A stretch of DNA of 58,657 nt from Tenacibaculum sp. (GCA_020629275.1 JAHDDQ010000011.1:1-58657); one strand, 5' to 3'. Positions 17,033 through 27,551 are shown, counted from the first letter of the stretch. A program made the numbers and translations. Notes: generated from the letters alone by a model not told the origin.

Positions 17033-18223
17033 TTATATAGTTTCGTGCAAAATATCTAATGGATTATCATCTAAAATAGACTCTTCTGTTTCATTTTTAG
17101 ATGCACTAACGCTTAGTATCATCCCTAAAGCAAAACATGTCATCCAAATTGATGTTCCTCCACTACTTATAAGTGGTAAAGTTTGTCCTGTTACTGGAAA
17201 TAAATTTACTGCTACTGCCATATTGATAATTGCTTGAAAAATTATAGGTAATCCAACACCTATAACTAGTAATGTTGCAAATATTGTTGTTGCTTTTTTA
17301 GCAGCTATCAAAATTCTAAACAATAACAGAAAGTAAATAAATATCACCAAAAAAGCTCCTACTAAACCATACTCTTCTACTATAATGGCATAAATAAAAT
17401 CAGAAGAAGATTGTGGTAAAAAATTCTTTTGTATACTTTTCCCTGGCCCTTTTCCTGTTATTCCTCCAGTGGCTATTGCTATTTTTGCTTTTTCTACTTG
17501 ATAGTTTTCTCCTACTTCTTCAGAATTAAAAAAACCTTCAACTCTGCTTTGCCATGTACTAACACGGTTGGGCATTGCATCTGGAAATGCTTTAACTACT
17601 AAAATAAAAAATCCGAGCGCAAGGATACCTATACCTAATATATTTGCTATATATTTTAATGGATATCCCCCAATGAAAGACAACATAACTATCATACTAA
17701 AAATAATAGCTGTGGTAGAAAAGTTTGCTGGTAGAATAAGAATTAAAATAGCTCCAACAGGTAACCATAATTGAAAAAGACTTTCTTTGAAAACAATTTC
17801 TCTTTCTTTGTTTTTTGCTAAATATCTTGCAACATAAACCAAGAGTACTAAACCTGCCAAGGTTGACGTTTGAAATCCTACTCCAACGAAAGGAATACGA
17901 ATCCACCTACTTGCATTTGCACCTCCAATCGTTGTTCCTTGTAAAATAGTAAAAACTAACAGTAAAATTACTATTGGCAACATTAATACCGATCCGCCAC
18001 TAAAATAACGATATGGAATTCTATGAACTCCATACAAAATACCAAACCCCATTATTAATAAAGCTATATGCTTTATTAAGTGCCCTGTGGTAGAACCATT
18101 ACCAACTACATATACTAAATTGGTACTAGCACTATATACTGGCATAAATGATAATATAGCCAAAACAGACACAATTGCCCATATCGCTTTATCACCTTTA
18201 ATATGTTTGAATATAGTTTTCAA
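17033..18223 (-). CDS. ftsW: Lipid II polymerase FtsW (SEDS family)
   Basis: The 396-residue protein has about ten membrane helices with the SEDS signatures: [21 protein letters not shown], the periplasmic loop ending in [31 protein letters not shown], and [23 protein letters not shown] proteins polymerise glycan strands with a partner class B PBP, here the ftsI product encoded upstream in the same cluster. The C-terminus is a short charged cytoplasmic tail. Only 3 bp separate it from murD. Confidence 0.96.
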   Translation of the reverse strand: MKTIFKHIKGDKAIWAIVSVLAILSFMPVYSASTNLVYVVGNGSTTGHLIKHIALLIMGFGILYGVHRIPYRYFSGGSVLMLPIVILLLVFTILQGTTIGGANASRWIRIPFVGVGFQTSTLAGLVLLVYVARYLAKNKEREIVFKESLFQLWLPVGAILILILPANFSTTAIIFSMIVMLSFIGGYPLKYIANILGIGILALGFFILVVKAFPDAMPNRVSTWQSRVEGFFNSEEVGENYQVEKAKIAIATGGITGKGPGKSIQKNFLPQSSSDFIYAIIVEEYGLVGAFLVIFIYFLLLFRILIAAKKATTIFATLLVIGVGLPIIFQAIINMAVAVNLFPVTGQTLPLISSGGTSIWMTCFALGMILSVSASKNETEESILDDNPLDILHETI

Positions 18224-18226
18224 TTT

Positions 18227-19561
18227 CTATAAATTTCTTACAGCTTCTTTAAATTTTCTACCTCTGTCCTCATAGTTTTCAAATAAATCGAAACTAGCGC
18301 AAGCTGGAGATAACAGAACTACTTCTCCTTTTTGTGCAATCTTATGTGAAACTTTAACAGCCTCTTCCGCACCGGCAGTTTCAACTATTATATCTACTAC
18401 ATTTTGAAATGTCTCGATAATTTTATGGTTATCTAAACCTAAACACACAATGGCTTTTACTTTTTCTCTAACTAAAGGAAGCAAATCGGTATAATCGTTT
18501 CCTTTATCTACACCTCCAACTATCCAAATTGTAGTTTTATCCATACACTCTAAAGCGTAATATGTTGCATTGATGTTAGTTGCTTTACTATCATTGATAT
18601 ATTTAACTCCTTCAACTTTAACAACATCCTCCAAACGATGCTCTACGCCTTCAAATCCTGTCATGCTCTCTGTAATCTTCTCATTACGTACTTGCAATAG
18701 TTTAGCTGCAAGCATAGAAGCCATAGCGTTTTTGGTATTATGTTTTCCTTTAACTGTTAAATTTGATACATTCATTATATATTCCTCCTCGTTTAGTCTT
18801 ATTGTTATATTATCTTCTTCTAAATATGCTCCGTACTTAAGTTTACTCTTAATTGAAAAAGGGACTAGCTTTGATTTTGGCTTTTGCTCTTTTAATCTTT
18901 CTGAAATAACTTCATCATCAAAATCATAAATTAAATAATCTTTCTCAGTTTGATTTTTAGTTATTCTAAACTTAGCGTCAACATATTTATTAAAATCGTA
19001 CTCATATCTATCCAGGTGATCTGGTGTTATATTCATTATAAATGCAATATGTGCATTGAACTTTTCTATTCCATCTAACTGAAAACTACTCAACTCTAAA
19101 ACATAAGCATCATAATTCTCTTCAGCTACTTGTTTGGCAAAACTATCTCCAATATTTCCTGCGATACCAATATTAAATTCTGCATGCTTCAATATGTGAT
19201 GTGTTAACATCGTTGTGGTTGTTTTTCCATTTGAACCAGTAATGCCAATTATTGTAGCTTTAGAAAACTGAGCTGCGAATTCTATTTCAGAAATCACTTG
19301 AATACTTTTCTCTCTTAATGCTTTAATAAGCGCTACAGTTTCTGGAATACCAGGGCTTTTCATTACTACATCAGCATTGAAAATATTACTTTCTGTATGC
19401 TGTTTTTCCTCAAACTCAATTTCGTGACTTAAAAGAACTTTTTTATACTTATCGGCGATATTTCCTTTATCTGATACAAAAACGTCATATCCTTTTTGCT
19501 TACCTAATATTGCTGTACCAACACCACTCTCGCCTCCTCCTAAAACAACTAACCTCTTCAT
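18227..19561 (-). CDS. murD: UDP-N-acetylmuramoyl-L-alanine-D-glutamate ligase MurD
   Basis: The 444-residue Mur ligase has the N-terminal motif VVLGGGESGVGTAILG, the P-loop GSNGKTT at 109-115, the catalytic stretch LELSSFQLD, MNITPDHLDRY, and the C-terminal motifs GVEHRLEDV, NDSKATN and LLSPACASFDLF. It adds D-Glu to UDP-MurNAc-L-Ala. It sits 3 bp after mraY and 3 bp before ftsW. Confidence 0.97.
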   Translation of the reverse strand: MKRLVVLGGGESGVGTAILGKQKGYDVFVSDKGNIADKYKKVLLSHEIEFEEKQHTESNIFNADVVMKSPGIPETVALIKALREKSIQVISEIEFAAQFSKATIIGITGSNGKTTTTMLTHHILKHAEFNIGIAGNIGDSFAKQVAEENYDAYVLELSSFQLDGIEKFNAHIAFIMNITPDHLDRYEYDFNKYVDAKFRITKNQTEKDYLIYDFDDEVISERLKEQKPKSKLVPFSIKSKLKYGAYLEEDNITIRLNEEEYIMNVSNLTVKGKHNTKNAMASMLAAKLLQVRNEKITESMTGFEGVEHRLEDVVKVEGVKYINDSKATNINATYYALECMDKTTIWIVGGVDKGNDYTDLLPLVREKVKAIVCLGLDNHKIIETFQNVVDIIVETAGAEEAVKVSHKIAQKGEVVLLSPACASFDLFENYEDRGRKFKEAVRNL

Positions 19562-19564
19562 TAC

Positions 19565-20791
19565 TTACCTTAACTTCAATGTTACTATAGTGAATACCGC
19601 CAAGAGAATTCCCACAATCCAAAATCTAGTAACAATCTTACTTTCATGGTACTTTAGTTTTTGGTAATGATGATGTAAAGGAGCCATTTTAAATATTCGC
19701 TTTCCTGTACCAAATTTTCTCTTAGTGTACTTAAAATACCCTACTTGTAAAATCACTGAGATTGTCTCTATCATAAACACACCCGCTAATAGTGGTAGTA
19801 ATAATTCTTTTCTTATCGCAATTGCTATTACTGCTATAATTCCACCAATAGTAAGGCTTCCTGTATCTCCCATAAATACTTGAGCTGGATATGTATTATA
19901 CCACAGGAAACCTATTAACGCTCCTGCAAAAGCAGATATATAAACAGTCATTTCTCCTGAATTTGGTATGTACATTACATCTAAGTATTCGGCAAAAACT
20001 ATATTTCCTGAAACCCAAGCAAAAACTGCTAGGGTTATGACCATTATAGCTGAAGAGCCTGCTGCCAAACCGTCAATTCCATCAGTTAAATTAGCTCCAT
20101 TAGAAATTGCTGTTACTATGAAAATGACAATAGGTATAAAAATTAACCATGCATATTTTTCATATTCATCACCTAAAAAAGATAATGCTTTTGCATATTC
20201 TAACTCATTATGTTTTAGGAAAGGAACCGTTGTTTTTGTTGATTTATGAGCCTCACCAAATACTTTCCTTTTTCCTTCTTGCTGAGTTATTTGTTGCTCT
20301 GCAGGTAGTTGTTCTTTTATTGTAACTCCATTATGAAAATACAACATAGCCCCCACTATAATACCAAGTCCAACCTGACCTACAACTTTGAATATCCCTT
20401 TCAATCCTTGCTTGTCTTTTTTAAAGACCTTGATATAGTCATCTGCAAAACCGATAAATCCCATCCATATAGTAGTTATCAATAAAATAACTATGTATAT
20501 GTTCTCGAGTTTTGCTAGAAGAAGAACTGGTATTAGTGTGGCTAAAATTATTATGATTCCTCCCATAGTAGGAGTTCCTGATTTTTCTATTTGACCTTCA
20601 AGCCCTAAATCTCTGATACTTTCACCTACTTGCTGTCTTCTTAAGTAATTAATAATACGTTTACCAAAGATTGTAGACACTAGTAATGATAAAATAAAAG
20701 CTGCTGCAGCTCTAAATGTGATGAACTGAAAAACACTCGCTCCTGTTAGATTAAATTCACTTTCCAAGTATTGAAATAAATAATACAGCAT
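19565..20791 (-). CDS. mraY: Phospho-N-acetylmuramoyl-pentapeptide transferase MraY
   Basis: This polytopic enzyme of 408 residues carries the MraY signatures [11 protein letters not shown], the Asp-rich [37 protein letters not shown] and the His motif [11 protein letters not shown]. It makes lipid I from UDP-MurNAc-pentapeptide and undecaprenyl phosphate. It is about 50 residues longer than the E. coli enzyme because of a hydrophilic insert after the fourth helix (about residues 155-210). Such long forms are usual in Bacteroidota. Confidence 0.97.
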   Translation of the reverse strand: MLYYLFQYLESEFNLTGASVFQFITFRAAAAFILSLLVSTIFGKRIINYLRRQQVGESIRDLGLEGQIEKSGTPTMGGIIIILATLIPVLLLAKLENIYIVILLITTIWMGFIGFADDYIKVFKKDKQGLKGIFKVVGQVGLGIIVGAMLYFHNGVTIKEQLPAEQQITQQEGKRKVFGEAHKSTKTTVPFLKHNELEYAKALSFLGDEYEKYAWLIFIPIVIFIVTAISNGANLTDGIDGLAAGSSAIMVITLAVFAWVSGNIVFAEYLDVMYIPNSGEMTVYISAFAGALIGFLWYNTYPAQVFMGDTGSLTIGGIIAVIAIAIRKELLLPLLAGVFMIETISVILQVGYFKYTKRKFGTGKRIFKMAPLHHHYQKLKYHESKIVTRFWIVGILLAVFTIVTLKLR

Positions 20792-20798
20792 TCCTTTA

Positions 20799-22262
20799 TT
20801 AATTTTTTAGTTGATTAAAGCATTCTTTTATTTCTTCTAAATCATCAAAATAATGACGCTCTCCATTTATTTCTTGATAATTTTCGTGCCCTTTTCCTGC
20901 GATTAGGATTATATCCCCTTCGTTAGCTAATTTGCATGCAGTTTTTATTGCCTGTTTTCTATTTAAAATTGAAATTGTTTTTTTATAGTTTTCAGGAGAA
21001 ACACCTTTTTCCATTTCATCTAAAATCATTTGTGGATCTTCAGTTCTTGGGTTATCTGAAGTGAACACAACTTGATTACTTAACTGAGAGGCGATATACG
21101 CCATTTTCGGGCGCTTAGTTTTATCTCTATCTCCTCCACATCCCACAACAGTGATCACGCTTTCATTACCTGTCCTTATATTATTTATAGTCTCTAGAAC
21201 ATTTCTCAAAGCATCTGGTGTGTGTGCATAATCTACAATAGCTGTTGTGGTATCTTCGGCAACAACATATTGAAAACGACCACTCACACTCTCTAATTCA
21301 CTAATTATCTTTAATATTTCTAACTTTTCTAAACCTAGGATTTCAGCAACTCCGTAAATGGCTAATAAATTATACACGTTAAAATCACCTATTAACTTAC
21401 TCCATATTTCAGTTGTATTTACCGTTAGTAACGTCCCAGAAAAACTTTTCTCAAGTATTTTTGCCTTGTAATCTCCTAGCGTTTTTAACGTGTAAGAATA
21501 TTTTCTTGCTTTGGTGTTTTGAAGCATTATGTTACCATTCTTATCATCAATATTTGTTAATGCAAATGATGATTTTGGTAATGCATCAAAAAACGCTTTT
21601 TTCACATCTCTGTATTCTGAAAATGTTTCGTGATAATCTAAATGATCATGAGATAAATTAGTAAAAACACCTCCTTCAAAAGTTAATCCTGCTGTTCTTT
21701 TTTGATGAATTCCATGAGAACTTACTTCCATAAAACAGAACTCAACACCTTTATTCAACATTTTTGTTAAATACTTATTTATTGTTAAAGAGTCTGGTGT
21801 TGTATGAGTGGCTTTATACTCATCATTATCTATCATTATTTTCACTGTTGATAGCAAACCTACTTTGTACCCAGCTTTTTTAAATAATTTATATAATAAA
21901 GAAGTTACAGTAGTTTTTCCATTAGTTCCAGTTACTCCAATTAACCTAAGATTACTTGATGGGTTTTCGTAATAATTAGACGCCAAAACGGCTAAGGCTG
22001 CATTAGAGTCTTCTACTTCAATGAAAGTTATATTATCTGCTAGATTATCTGGCAACTTCTGGCAAACTATTGTTTTTGCTCCTAAATCAATTGCCTTATT
22101 GATAAATAAATGCCCATCAACAGCAACTCCTTCTTGGGCTACGAAAACATCATTAGGTTTTACATGTCTACTATCAAAAGTAATTTCATTCACCGCGATA
22201 TCAGTAGTTCCTACAACAGAATTTACTTTAACCTTGTATAATATGTCTTTTAATATCTTCAA
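20799..22262 (-). CDS. murE: UDP-MurNAc-L-Ala-D-Glu:meso-diaminopimelate ligase MurE
   Basis: The 487-residue ligase has the P-loop GTNGKT at 112-117, the motif [12 protein letters not shown], and [10 protein letters not shown]. The C-terminal domain has DNPR at 403-406, the motif that marks meso-diaminopimelate as the third amino acid rather than lysine. So the peptidoglycan of this organism should be of the DAP type. It is flanked by ftsI (no gap) and mraY (7 bp). Confidence 0.97.
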   Translation of the reverse strand: MKILKDILYKVKVNSVVGTTDIAVNEITFDSRHVKPNDVFVAQEGVAVDGHLFINKAIDLGAKTIVCQKLPDNLADNITFIEVEDSNAALAVLASNYYENPSSNLRLIGVTGTNGKTTVTSLLYKLFKKAGYKVGLLSTVKIMIDNDEYKATHTTPDSLTINKYLTKMLNKGVEFCFMEVSSHGIHQKRTAGLTFEGGVFTNLSHDHLDYHETFSEYRDVKKAFFDALPKSSFALTNIDDKNGNIMLQNTKARKYSYTLKTLGDYKAKILEKSFSGTLLTVNTTEIWSKLIGDFNVYNLLAIYGVAEILGLEKLEILKIISELESVSGRFQYVVAEDTTTAIVDYAHTPDALRNVLETINNIRTGNESVITVVGCGGDRDKTKRPKMAYIASQLSNQVVFTSDNPRTEDPQMILDEMEKGVSPENYKKTISILNRKQAIKTACKLANEGDIILIAGKGHENYQEINGERHYFDDLEEIKECFNQLKN

Positions 22263-24278
22263 TTATGATAGTTTAAGATGTACTATATTTCCTTTTTTAA
22301 CTTTTTCTCCTCTTGGTATAGATTGCTCAACTACTTTACCTAAACCTGAAAACTGAACTTTAAGCCCCATGTTTTCTAAAATCGCTATCGCATCCATACC
22401 GCTCATACCAACTACTTTAGGCATGATGGTCTTATATTTGCTTAGCACAGCGTAATAATTATCATAATCTTTCCCGATAGATTTATTTACTACTGAATCA
22501 GTTACCATTTGTACGCTTGATGGTATTGATGTATATATCTTTTGTGCTATTTCTTTAAATACTGGAGCTGCTACTTTAGCTCCATAATACCCTTTCTCCA
22601 CTTTTGGCTCATGAATAACTACTATACAAGAATATTTAGGATTTTCTACAGGAAAGAAACCAGCAAAAGATGCGACGTACTTCCTATTTGAGTAATGCCC
22701 TGAAATTATTTCTCCTTTCTTATTCTTATGCTTAGGAATCCACTTTTTTGCAGTCCCTGTTTTTCCTGCCATAGAGAAATTAGAAGAGTATACACTTTTT
22801 GCAGTACCTTTTTTCACTACATTTTCCATTACTCTTACTACTTTTTTTATTGTCTGCTCAGAAGCGATTCTTTTTTTCAGCACCACCTTATCGAACTTTT
22901 TAACAACCTTTCCACCGACTCGTAGTTCCTTAACAAATCTTGGCTTAACCAATTTCCCTTTATTTGCAACAGCATTATAGAAGGTTAAGACTTGTAATGG
23001 CGTTAGAGAAACACCATATCCCCATGCCATCCATTCTAGTGCGATCGGGCTCCATAATTTATTTTTTGGTGAAGGAATAAAAGGTTTCCCTTCTCCTACG
23101 ACTTCAATTCCTGTTTGTTTATCAAGACCGAATTGTTTCATTCTTTTTATAAACTTTTCAGGATTTCTATCGTAATGTTTCCTGATAGCTTTTACTATAC
23201 CAACGTTAGACGAAACCTCAAATATTCTTGCTAAAGAAATTTTACCGTAGCCATCTCTATTACTATCTTCTACTTTTCTGTTATTTATAAAAATCTTTCC
23301 TTTTTCAGTATCTACTATTGTAGACGTATCAATCACTTTATCTTCTAAACCAGCCATAATACTTGCTAGTTTAAATGTTGAACCTGGTTCGTGACTTTCC
23401 CATACAGCATAATTTCTCTTTTCGTAGTACTTTCCTTTACTCGTTATCCCTAAATTTGAAATCGCTTTAATTTCTCCTGTTGCAGTTTCCATAACAACAG
23501 CACAACCATGGTCGGCTTCGAAATATTCCATTTGCTTTAGAAGCGCGTGATGTGTTATATCTTGAATATTAACATCGATAGTCGTAATTACATCTTTACC
23601 ATCTAATGGTTCTTGTTCATTCACATCATTGATTGGCTTCCATTGTCCTTTAGCAATTTTTTGTTTTAGCCTCCAACCATTCTTCCCTTTCATATATTCA
23701 GAAAAAGCTCCTTCTATTCCGGCTCCTCCTCTGTGATCATTATACCCTATAGTTCTTTCTGCTATTTTACCAATAGGATGCTCTCTAACTGTTTTTTGTT
23801 CTGCTATAAACCCTCCTCTATATACACCGAGTTTAAATATTGGAAAGTTCTTCATTTTCATATAATCGCTATATCCTATATTTCTAACGATTAACAAGTA
23901 ACGATTTCTTCTTTTCTTTGCTTGTCTAAGTTTATTTTCATAATACTTTGGCGTCTTCCCAAGCATCTTAGATAATGATTTTGTTAATGCTGCTATGTTT
24001 TTCTCAAACACACCATCTTTAACAGCCATTACATCCATACGAATTGTGTAGTTTCCTATTGATGTTGCCAATAAATTACCATCCGCAGCATAAACATTAC
24101 CTCTATTCGCAAAAATTGTATCGTTTTTAATTGTAGTTTCTAGGGCAAGTTTTTTATACTTTTCTCCTTTTACATATTGCAACTCAAAAATTTTCCCTGC
24201 CACGATTATTAGAAAAAGCGACATCATAATCACAATTATGTATAACTTGTTTAATATGCTTTTTTTAACTGTTGACAA
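22263..24278 (-). CDS. ftsI: Septal peptidoglycan transpeptidase FtsI (PBP3), with C-terminal PASTA domain
   Basis: The 671-residue class B penicillin-binding protein has one N-terminal membrane helix (about 12-29), a PBP dimerisation domain (about 50-210), and a transpeptidase domain with S300-T-F-K303, the SxN motif at 356-358 and KTGT at 506-509. A single PASTA domain fills about 612-671 (MPKVVGMSGMDAIAILENMGLK). It crosslinks septal peptidoglycan together with FtsW. The start lies 3 bp after the ftsL-like gene. Confidence 0.95.
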   Translation of the reverse strand: MSTVKKSILNKLYIIVIMMSLFLIIVAGKIFELQYVKGEKYKKLALETTIKNDTIFANRGNVYAADGNLLATSIGNYTIRMDVMAVKDGVFEKNIAALTKSLSKMLGKTPKYYENKLRQAKKRRNRYLLIVRNIGYSDYMKMKNFPIFKLGVYRGGFIAEQKTVREHPIGKIAERTIGYNDHRGGAGIEGAFSEYMKGKNGWRLKQKIAKGQWKPINDVNEQEPLDGKDVITTIDVNIQDITHHALLKQMEYFEADHGCAVVMETATGEIKAISNLGITSKGKYYEKRNYAVWESHEPGSTFKLASIMAGLEDKVIDTSTIVDTEKGKIFINNRKVEDSNRDGYGKISLARIFEVSSNVGIVKAIRKHYDRNPEKFIKRMKQFGLDKQTGIEVVGEGKPFIPSPKNKLWSPIALEWMAWGYGVSLTPLQVLTFYNAVANKGKLVKPRFVKELRVGGKVVKKFDKVVLKKRIASEQTIKKVVRVMENVVKKGTAKSVYSSNFSMAGKTGTAKKWIPKHKNKKGEIISGHYSNRKYVASFAGFFPVENPKYSCIVVIHEPKVEKGYYGAKVAAPVFKEIAQKIYTSIPSSVQMVTDSVVNKSIGKDYDNYYAVLSKYKTIMPKVVGMSGMDAIAILENMGLKVQFSGLGKVVEQSIPRGEKVKKGNIVHLKLS

Positions 24279-24281
24279 ACT

Positions 24282-24608
24282 TTATTCTTTTATTAGTACT
24301 TTAATTTTTTGTGGTGGTTCTTTTGCAGGCAATAGTTCTGACGACCTAACTTTTTTCCGAATAGAACTTTCTAATTTCATTCGCATTAGAATGGTACTTA
24401 TATCTACATATTCCGCTCTAAGCTCTCTTTTGACTTTATTCAGATTAGAAATCTTAACTACTTTTTCATCTGCAGAATGCGCGCTCCAAATCATTACTAG
24501 AAGCAGACTGACTACAAAAAGGATTACTCTCCATTTTTTGAATGCAGATTCGTCTGTAAGAAAACTTCCTCTTAACAAATCATATATCCCCCCAGTATTT
24601 CTCTCCAT
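24282..24608 (-). CDS. FtsL-like cell division protein
   Basis: The 108-residue bitopic protein has a cytoplasmic segment of about 26 residues, a membrane helix (about 27-44: VILFVVSLLLVMIWSA) and a periplasmic coiled-coil-like segment (VVKISNLNKVKRELRAEYVDISTILMRMKLES). Sequence alone is too diverged to prove FtsL, but size, topology and position between rsmH and ftsI match it. FtsL would bridge FtsQ and FtsW/FtsI. It abuts rsmH without a gap. Confidence 0.82.
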   Translation of the reverse strand: MERNTGGIYDLLRGSFLTDESAFKKWRVILFVVSLLLVMIWSAHSADEKVVKISNLNKVKRELRAEYVDISTILMRMKLESSIRKKVRSSELLPAKEPPQKIKVLIKE

Positions 24609-25505
24609 TTACTTTAACGTTGCTATTCTTAACTTTGCACTTCTAGCTCTGCTATTAACCTCAATTTCCGCTGCTGTTGGAATAATTAACTTCCCTACTT
24701 TTTTTAAAGGCTCATTAGTGTTTCCGTAAAAATCTTTTTCTATCTCGCCTTCAAAAAGACCTGTTCTTATAAACCTCTTAACTAATCTATCTTCCAATGA
24801 ATGGTAAGAAATAACACTCAATCTTCCTTCTTCTGTAAGTAAATCAGGTATCTGATTTAAAAACTCTTTCAACACTTCCAACTCCTCATTAACCTCTATA
24901 CGAACTGCTTGATATATTTGAGCTAATATTTTAAATTCTTTCATTTTTGGAAGGAATCTTTTTAACACTTGCCTCAACTCAAAGCTGGTAACTATTTCTT
25001 TCTCTTCTCTTGCTACTACAATAGTTTTCGCCATTGCTCTTGCATTTCTCAACTCTCCATACCAATACAAAACATCTGCAAGCTTAGCCTCTTCATATTC
25101 ATTGATCACTTTTTTGGCTGAAAGCATTGAGGATTGATTCATTCTCATATCTAAATCTCCATCAAAACGAGTAGAAAACCCCCTATCCTTCTCATCGAAT
25201 TGATGCGAGGAAACTCCTAAATCTGCCAAAACTCCATCAACCTTTTTTACTCCATAGAATTTTAAAAATCTTGTAATAAATCTAAAATTCTCAGCAATCA
25301 ACACAAACCTTGGATCGTTAATTACATTTCGTTGCGCATCTGCATCCTGATCAAAGGCAAACAATCTACCGTTTTCACCTAATCTATTCAGAATTTCTTT
25401 AGAGTGCCCCCCTCCTCCAAAAGTTACATCTACATAAACTCCGTTAGGCTTTATATTTAACGCATCTATACTCTCCTTTAAAAGAACTGATTTATGATAT
25501 TCCAT
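24609..25505 (-). CDS. rsmH: 16S rRNA (cytosine1402-N4)-methyltransferase RsmH (MraW)
   Basis: The 298-residue enzyme starts YHKSVLLKESIDAL and has the SAM motif YVDVTFGGGGHSKEIL, the motif GVLADLGVSSHQFDEKDRGFSTRFDGDLDMRM and the C-terminal SYHSLEDRLVKRF, all diagnostic for the family. It N4-methylates C1402 in the ribosomal P site. The start overlaps mraZ by 14 bp. It is a standard second gene of the dcw cluster. Confidence 0.97.
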   Translation of the reverse strand: MEYHKSVLLKESIDALNIKPNGVYVDVTFGGGGHSKEILNRLGENGRLFAFDQDADAQRNVINDPRFVLIAENFRFITRFLKFYGVKKVDGVLADLGVSSHQFDEKDRGFSTRFDGDLDMRMNQSSMLSAKKVINEYEEAKLADVLYWYGELRNARAMAKTIVVAREEKEIVTSFELRQVLKRFLPKMKEFKILAQIYQAVRIEVNEELEVLKEFLNQIPDLLTEEGRLSVISYHSLEDRLVKRFIRTGLFEGEIEKDFYGNTNEPLKKVGKLIIPTAAEIEVNSRARSAKLRIATLK

Positions 25506-25962
25506 CTTCTATTTCCATATTACCCATCACTTCTTCTGCTAAATCTGCAAAATCAGACGCCGCATCATCAATTACACTTTCATACTTCTCTTTATCCCAA
25601 ATCTCAATAATATTTACAGCACTAGATAAAACTACCTGTTTTTCTATACCTGCAAAAACACATAAATCTTTAGGTATTAAAACTCTACCTGCCGCATCTA
25701 TATCCACCATCTTTACACCAGCTGTAAATCTTCTAATAAAGTCATTGTTCTTCTTTACAAACCTATTAAGTTTGCCAACTTTTTCCATCATAATTTTCCA
25801 TTCATCCATTGGATATAATTCTAAACATGGTTGGAAAACTGAACGCTTGATTACGAATCCATTTTGCAACACAGGAGCTAACTGCTTCTTAAGAGCAGAA
25901 GAAATCATAAGCCTACCTTTTGCATCAGCTTTACATTCGTATGTTCCAATTAAATTAATCAC
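25492..25962 (-). CDS. mraZ: Transcriptional regulator MraZ
   Basis: Two SpoVT/AbrB-like half domains are visible, with the motifs DAKGRLMI and DAAGRVLIPKDL. I place the start at the GTG at 25962 (MINLIGTYECKADAKGRL, 156 residues) because family members begin about here. A TTG two codons upstream (25968) is the alternative. MraZ binds short direct repeats in front of its own operon and represses it. Three such boxes spaced 10 bp apart lie just upstream at 26001-26025. It heads the dcw cluster and overlaps rsmH by 14 bp. Confidence 0.93.
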   Translation of the reverse strand: MINLIGTYECKADAKGRLMISSALKKQLAPVLQNGFVIKRSVFQPCLELYPMDEWKIMMEKVGKLNRFVKKNNDFIRRFTAGVKMVDIDAAGRVLIPKDLCVFAGIEKQVVLSSAVNIIEIWDKEKYESVIDDAASDFADLAEEVMGNMEIEDGIS

Positions 25963-25982
25963 GCGCAACTATAATAGTTATT

Positions 25983-25990
25983 CAAAAGTA
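25983..25990 (-). promoter_or_regulatory. -7 promoter element of the dcw operon
   Basis: On the minus strand TACTTTTG matches TAnnTTTG and ends 15-21 bp before the mraZ start. Its upstream -33 region falls inside the repeat boxes at 26001-26025, which suits repression by occlusion. Confidence 0.65.
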
Positions 25991-26000
25991 TAAAATATTT

Positions 26001-26025
26001 ACCACTTTTTACCACTTTTTACCAC
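26001..26025 (-). promoter_or_regulatory. Three MraZ boxes (GTGGT-N5 repeated)
   Basis: The minus strand has GTGGT at 26021-26025, 26011-26015 and 26001-26005, each separated by five bases, AAAAA in both gaps. The 10-bp spacing puts all three on the same helix face. MraZ operators in other bacteria are three or four short G-rich repeats with the same 10-bp period. A related GTGGG occurs at 26042-26046. Confidence 0.75.
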
Positions 26026-26109
26026 ATTGTTAATAACTTATCCCACTTTAAACATTTGAACAGAAAAAACGCCTCTCTTTATTATAATAAATCCTAGTTG
26101 TAAAAGAAA

Positions 26110-26140
26110 TTGATATGTTTTAAAAAAAGAGTTACTTTTG
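26110..26140 (+). promoter_or_regulatory. Consensus promoter of the hydrolase-engB-pseudouridine synthase operon
   Basis: TTG at 26110-26112 and TACTTTTG at 26133-26140 are 20 bp apart, a full match to the Bacteroidota TTG-N17-23-TAnnTTTG promoter. The ATG follows 21 bp later. Confidence 0.75.
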
Positions 26141-26161
26141 CAGTTAGCCAAATAGCATTTA

Positions 26162-26926
26162 ATGACTGATTTTTTAAAAAAAGAAGGCAAGTACACATTC
26201 GCAGAAGCTGGTGAGGGAAGACCAATAATAGTATTACACGGTTTAATGGGTGCATTAAGCAATTTTAGTGCTACTTTCGACTATTTTTCAAAGAATAACT
26301 ACAAGGTTTTAATACCTGAATTACCTTTATATACTTTACCTCTTTTGAAGACTAATGTTAAAAACTTAGCTAAGTTTTTACATGATTTTATAGAATTCAA
26401 AGGACTTAAGGATGTAGTTTTATTAGGTAATTCTTTGGGCGGTCATATCGCTTTATATTATATAAAACATTATCCGAAAGATGTTTCTGCTTTAGTTTTA
26501 ACAGGAAGCTCTGGGCTTTATGAAAACTCTATGGGTAATAATTATCCTAGAAGAGGTGATAAAGATTTTGTTAGAAAAAAAACTGAAGAAGTGTTTTATG
26601 ATAAAGCAATAGCTACCGAGGAATTAGTAGACCAAGTGTATGATGTTATTAATGATAGAAATACTTTGATTAAGACGTTAGCTATAGCAAAAAGTGCAGT
26701 TCGTCATAATATGGCAAACGATTTACCAAAAATGAATCAGCCTACCTGTATTATCTGGGGGAAAAACGATACCGTTACACCTCCTGAAGTAGCAGAAGAC
26801 TTTCACAAACTTTTACCTGATAGTGATTTATTTTGGGTTGATGAATGTGGCCATGCTGCTATGATGGAGCAACCAGAAGAGTTCAACAAAATTTTAGAGA
26901 ATTGGTTTAATAATCGTAATATATAA
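26162..26926 (+). CDS. Alpha/beta-fold hydrolase
   Basis: The 254-residue cytoplasmic protein has an oxyanion-hole region IIVLHGLMGALSNF, the nucleophile elbow GNSLGG (Ser near residue 92), a strand with the acid IIWGKNDTVTPPE, and the catalytic His in DECGHAAMMEQPEEF. It belongs to the general AB hydrolase family and the substrate cannot be read from sequence. It is three bases upstream of engB in a likely operon, a frequent flavobacterial arrangement. Confidence 0.88.
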   Translation: MTDFLKKEGKYTFAEAGEGRPIIVLHGLMGALSNFSATFDYFSKNNYKVLIPELPLYTLPLLKTNVKNLAKFLHDFIEFKGLKDVVLLGNSLGGHIALYYIKHYPKDVSALVLTGSSGLYENSMGNNYPRRGDKDFVRKKTEEVFYDKAIATEELVDQVYDVINDRNTLIKTLAIAKSAVRHNMANDLPKMNQPTCIIWGKNDTVTPPEVAEDFHKLLPDSDLFWVDECGHAAMMEQPEEFNKILENWFNNRNI

Positions 26927-26929
26927 ACG

Positions 26930-27541
26930 ATGAAAATTAAAAGTGCCGAATTTGTAATGAGCAATAGTAATGTTATTAATGCTCCTAAAGAACGTATCCC
27001 TGAATATGCTTTTATCGGCCGTTCCAATGTTGGAAAATCTTCGTTGATTAATATGCTAATGCAACGAAAAAAGTTAGCTAAAACTTCAGGTACACCCGGA
27101 AAAACACAACTTATCAATCATTTTAAAATTAATAACGAGTGGTTTTTAGTTGATTTACCTGGCTATGGCTATGCTAAAGTTTCTAAAAAGAAAAGAACTA
27201 TTTTTCAATACTTTATTGAAAATTATTTTAAAGAGAGAGAGCAACTCGTTTGTACCTTTGTTCTGATTGATTCGAGACATGATCCTCAAAAAATTGATTT
27301 AGATTTCATGGCTTTTTTAGGCCAAAATGGTTTTCCTTTCTGTATCGTTTTTACTAAAGCAGATAAGCTACCTAGTTCTAAACTCAATAAACAGATTACT
27401 TCTTACAAAAGGAAACTACTAACATATTGGGAATCATTACCTCAAACATTCATCACTTCATCGTCGACTAATTTAGGACGTGATGAATTTTTAAATTTCA
27501 TTAGTGAGATAAATAAGGACGTTGCTGATAATTTTAAATAG
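26930..27541 (+). CDS. engB: Ribosome biogenesis GTPase EngB (YsxC/YihA)
   Basis: The 203-residue GTPase has G1 GRSNVGKSS at 30-38, G2 around SGTPGKTQ, G3 DLPGYGYAKVSK and G4 FTKADK. These are the hallmarks of the TrmE-Era-EngA-YihA GTPases, and the length and the PGYGYAKV motif point to EngB. It acts in assembly of the large ribosomal subunit and is usually essential. It lies between the hydrolase (3 bp) and the pseudouridine synthase (10 bp). Confidence 0.95.
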   Translation: MKIKSAEFVMSNSNVINAPKERIPEYAFIGRSNVGKSSLINMLMQRKKLAKTSGTPGKTQLINHFKINNEWFLVDLPGYGYAKVSKKKRTIFQYFIENYFKEREQLVCTFVLIDSRHDPQKIDLDFMAFLGQNGFPFCIVFTKADKLPSSKLNKQITSYKRKLLTYWESLPQTFITSSSTNLGRDEFLNFISEINKDVADNFK

Positions 27542-27551
27542 ACAAGATTAG

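Noticed and set aside
18570..18929. 119-codon open frame on the plus strand inside murD
   Set aside because: It is a shadow of the firmly identified murD on the other strand. Its translation has no motif, and no promoter is seen.
10583..25968. Missing murF and ddl as a deletion in the dcw cluster
   Set aside because: Genes are tightly packed with overlaps and no scar. Flavobacterial clusters normally lack both genes here.
26001..26025. ACCACTTTTT repeat as a simple sequence repeat or phase-variable tract
   Set aside because: Only three units, outside any coding region, at the exact spacing and position of MraZ operators.
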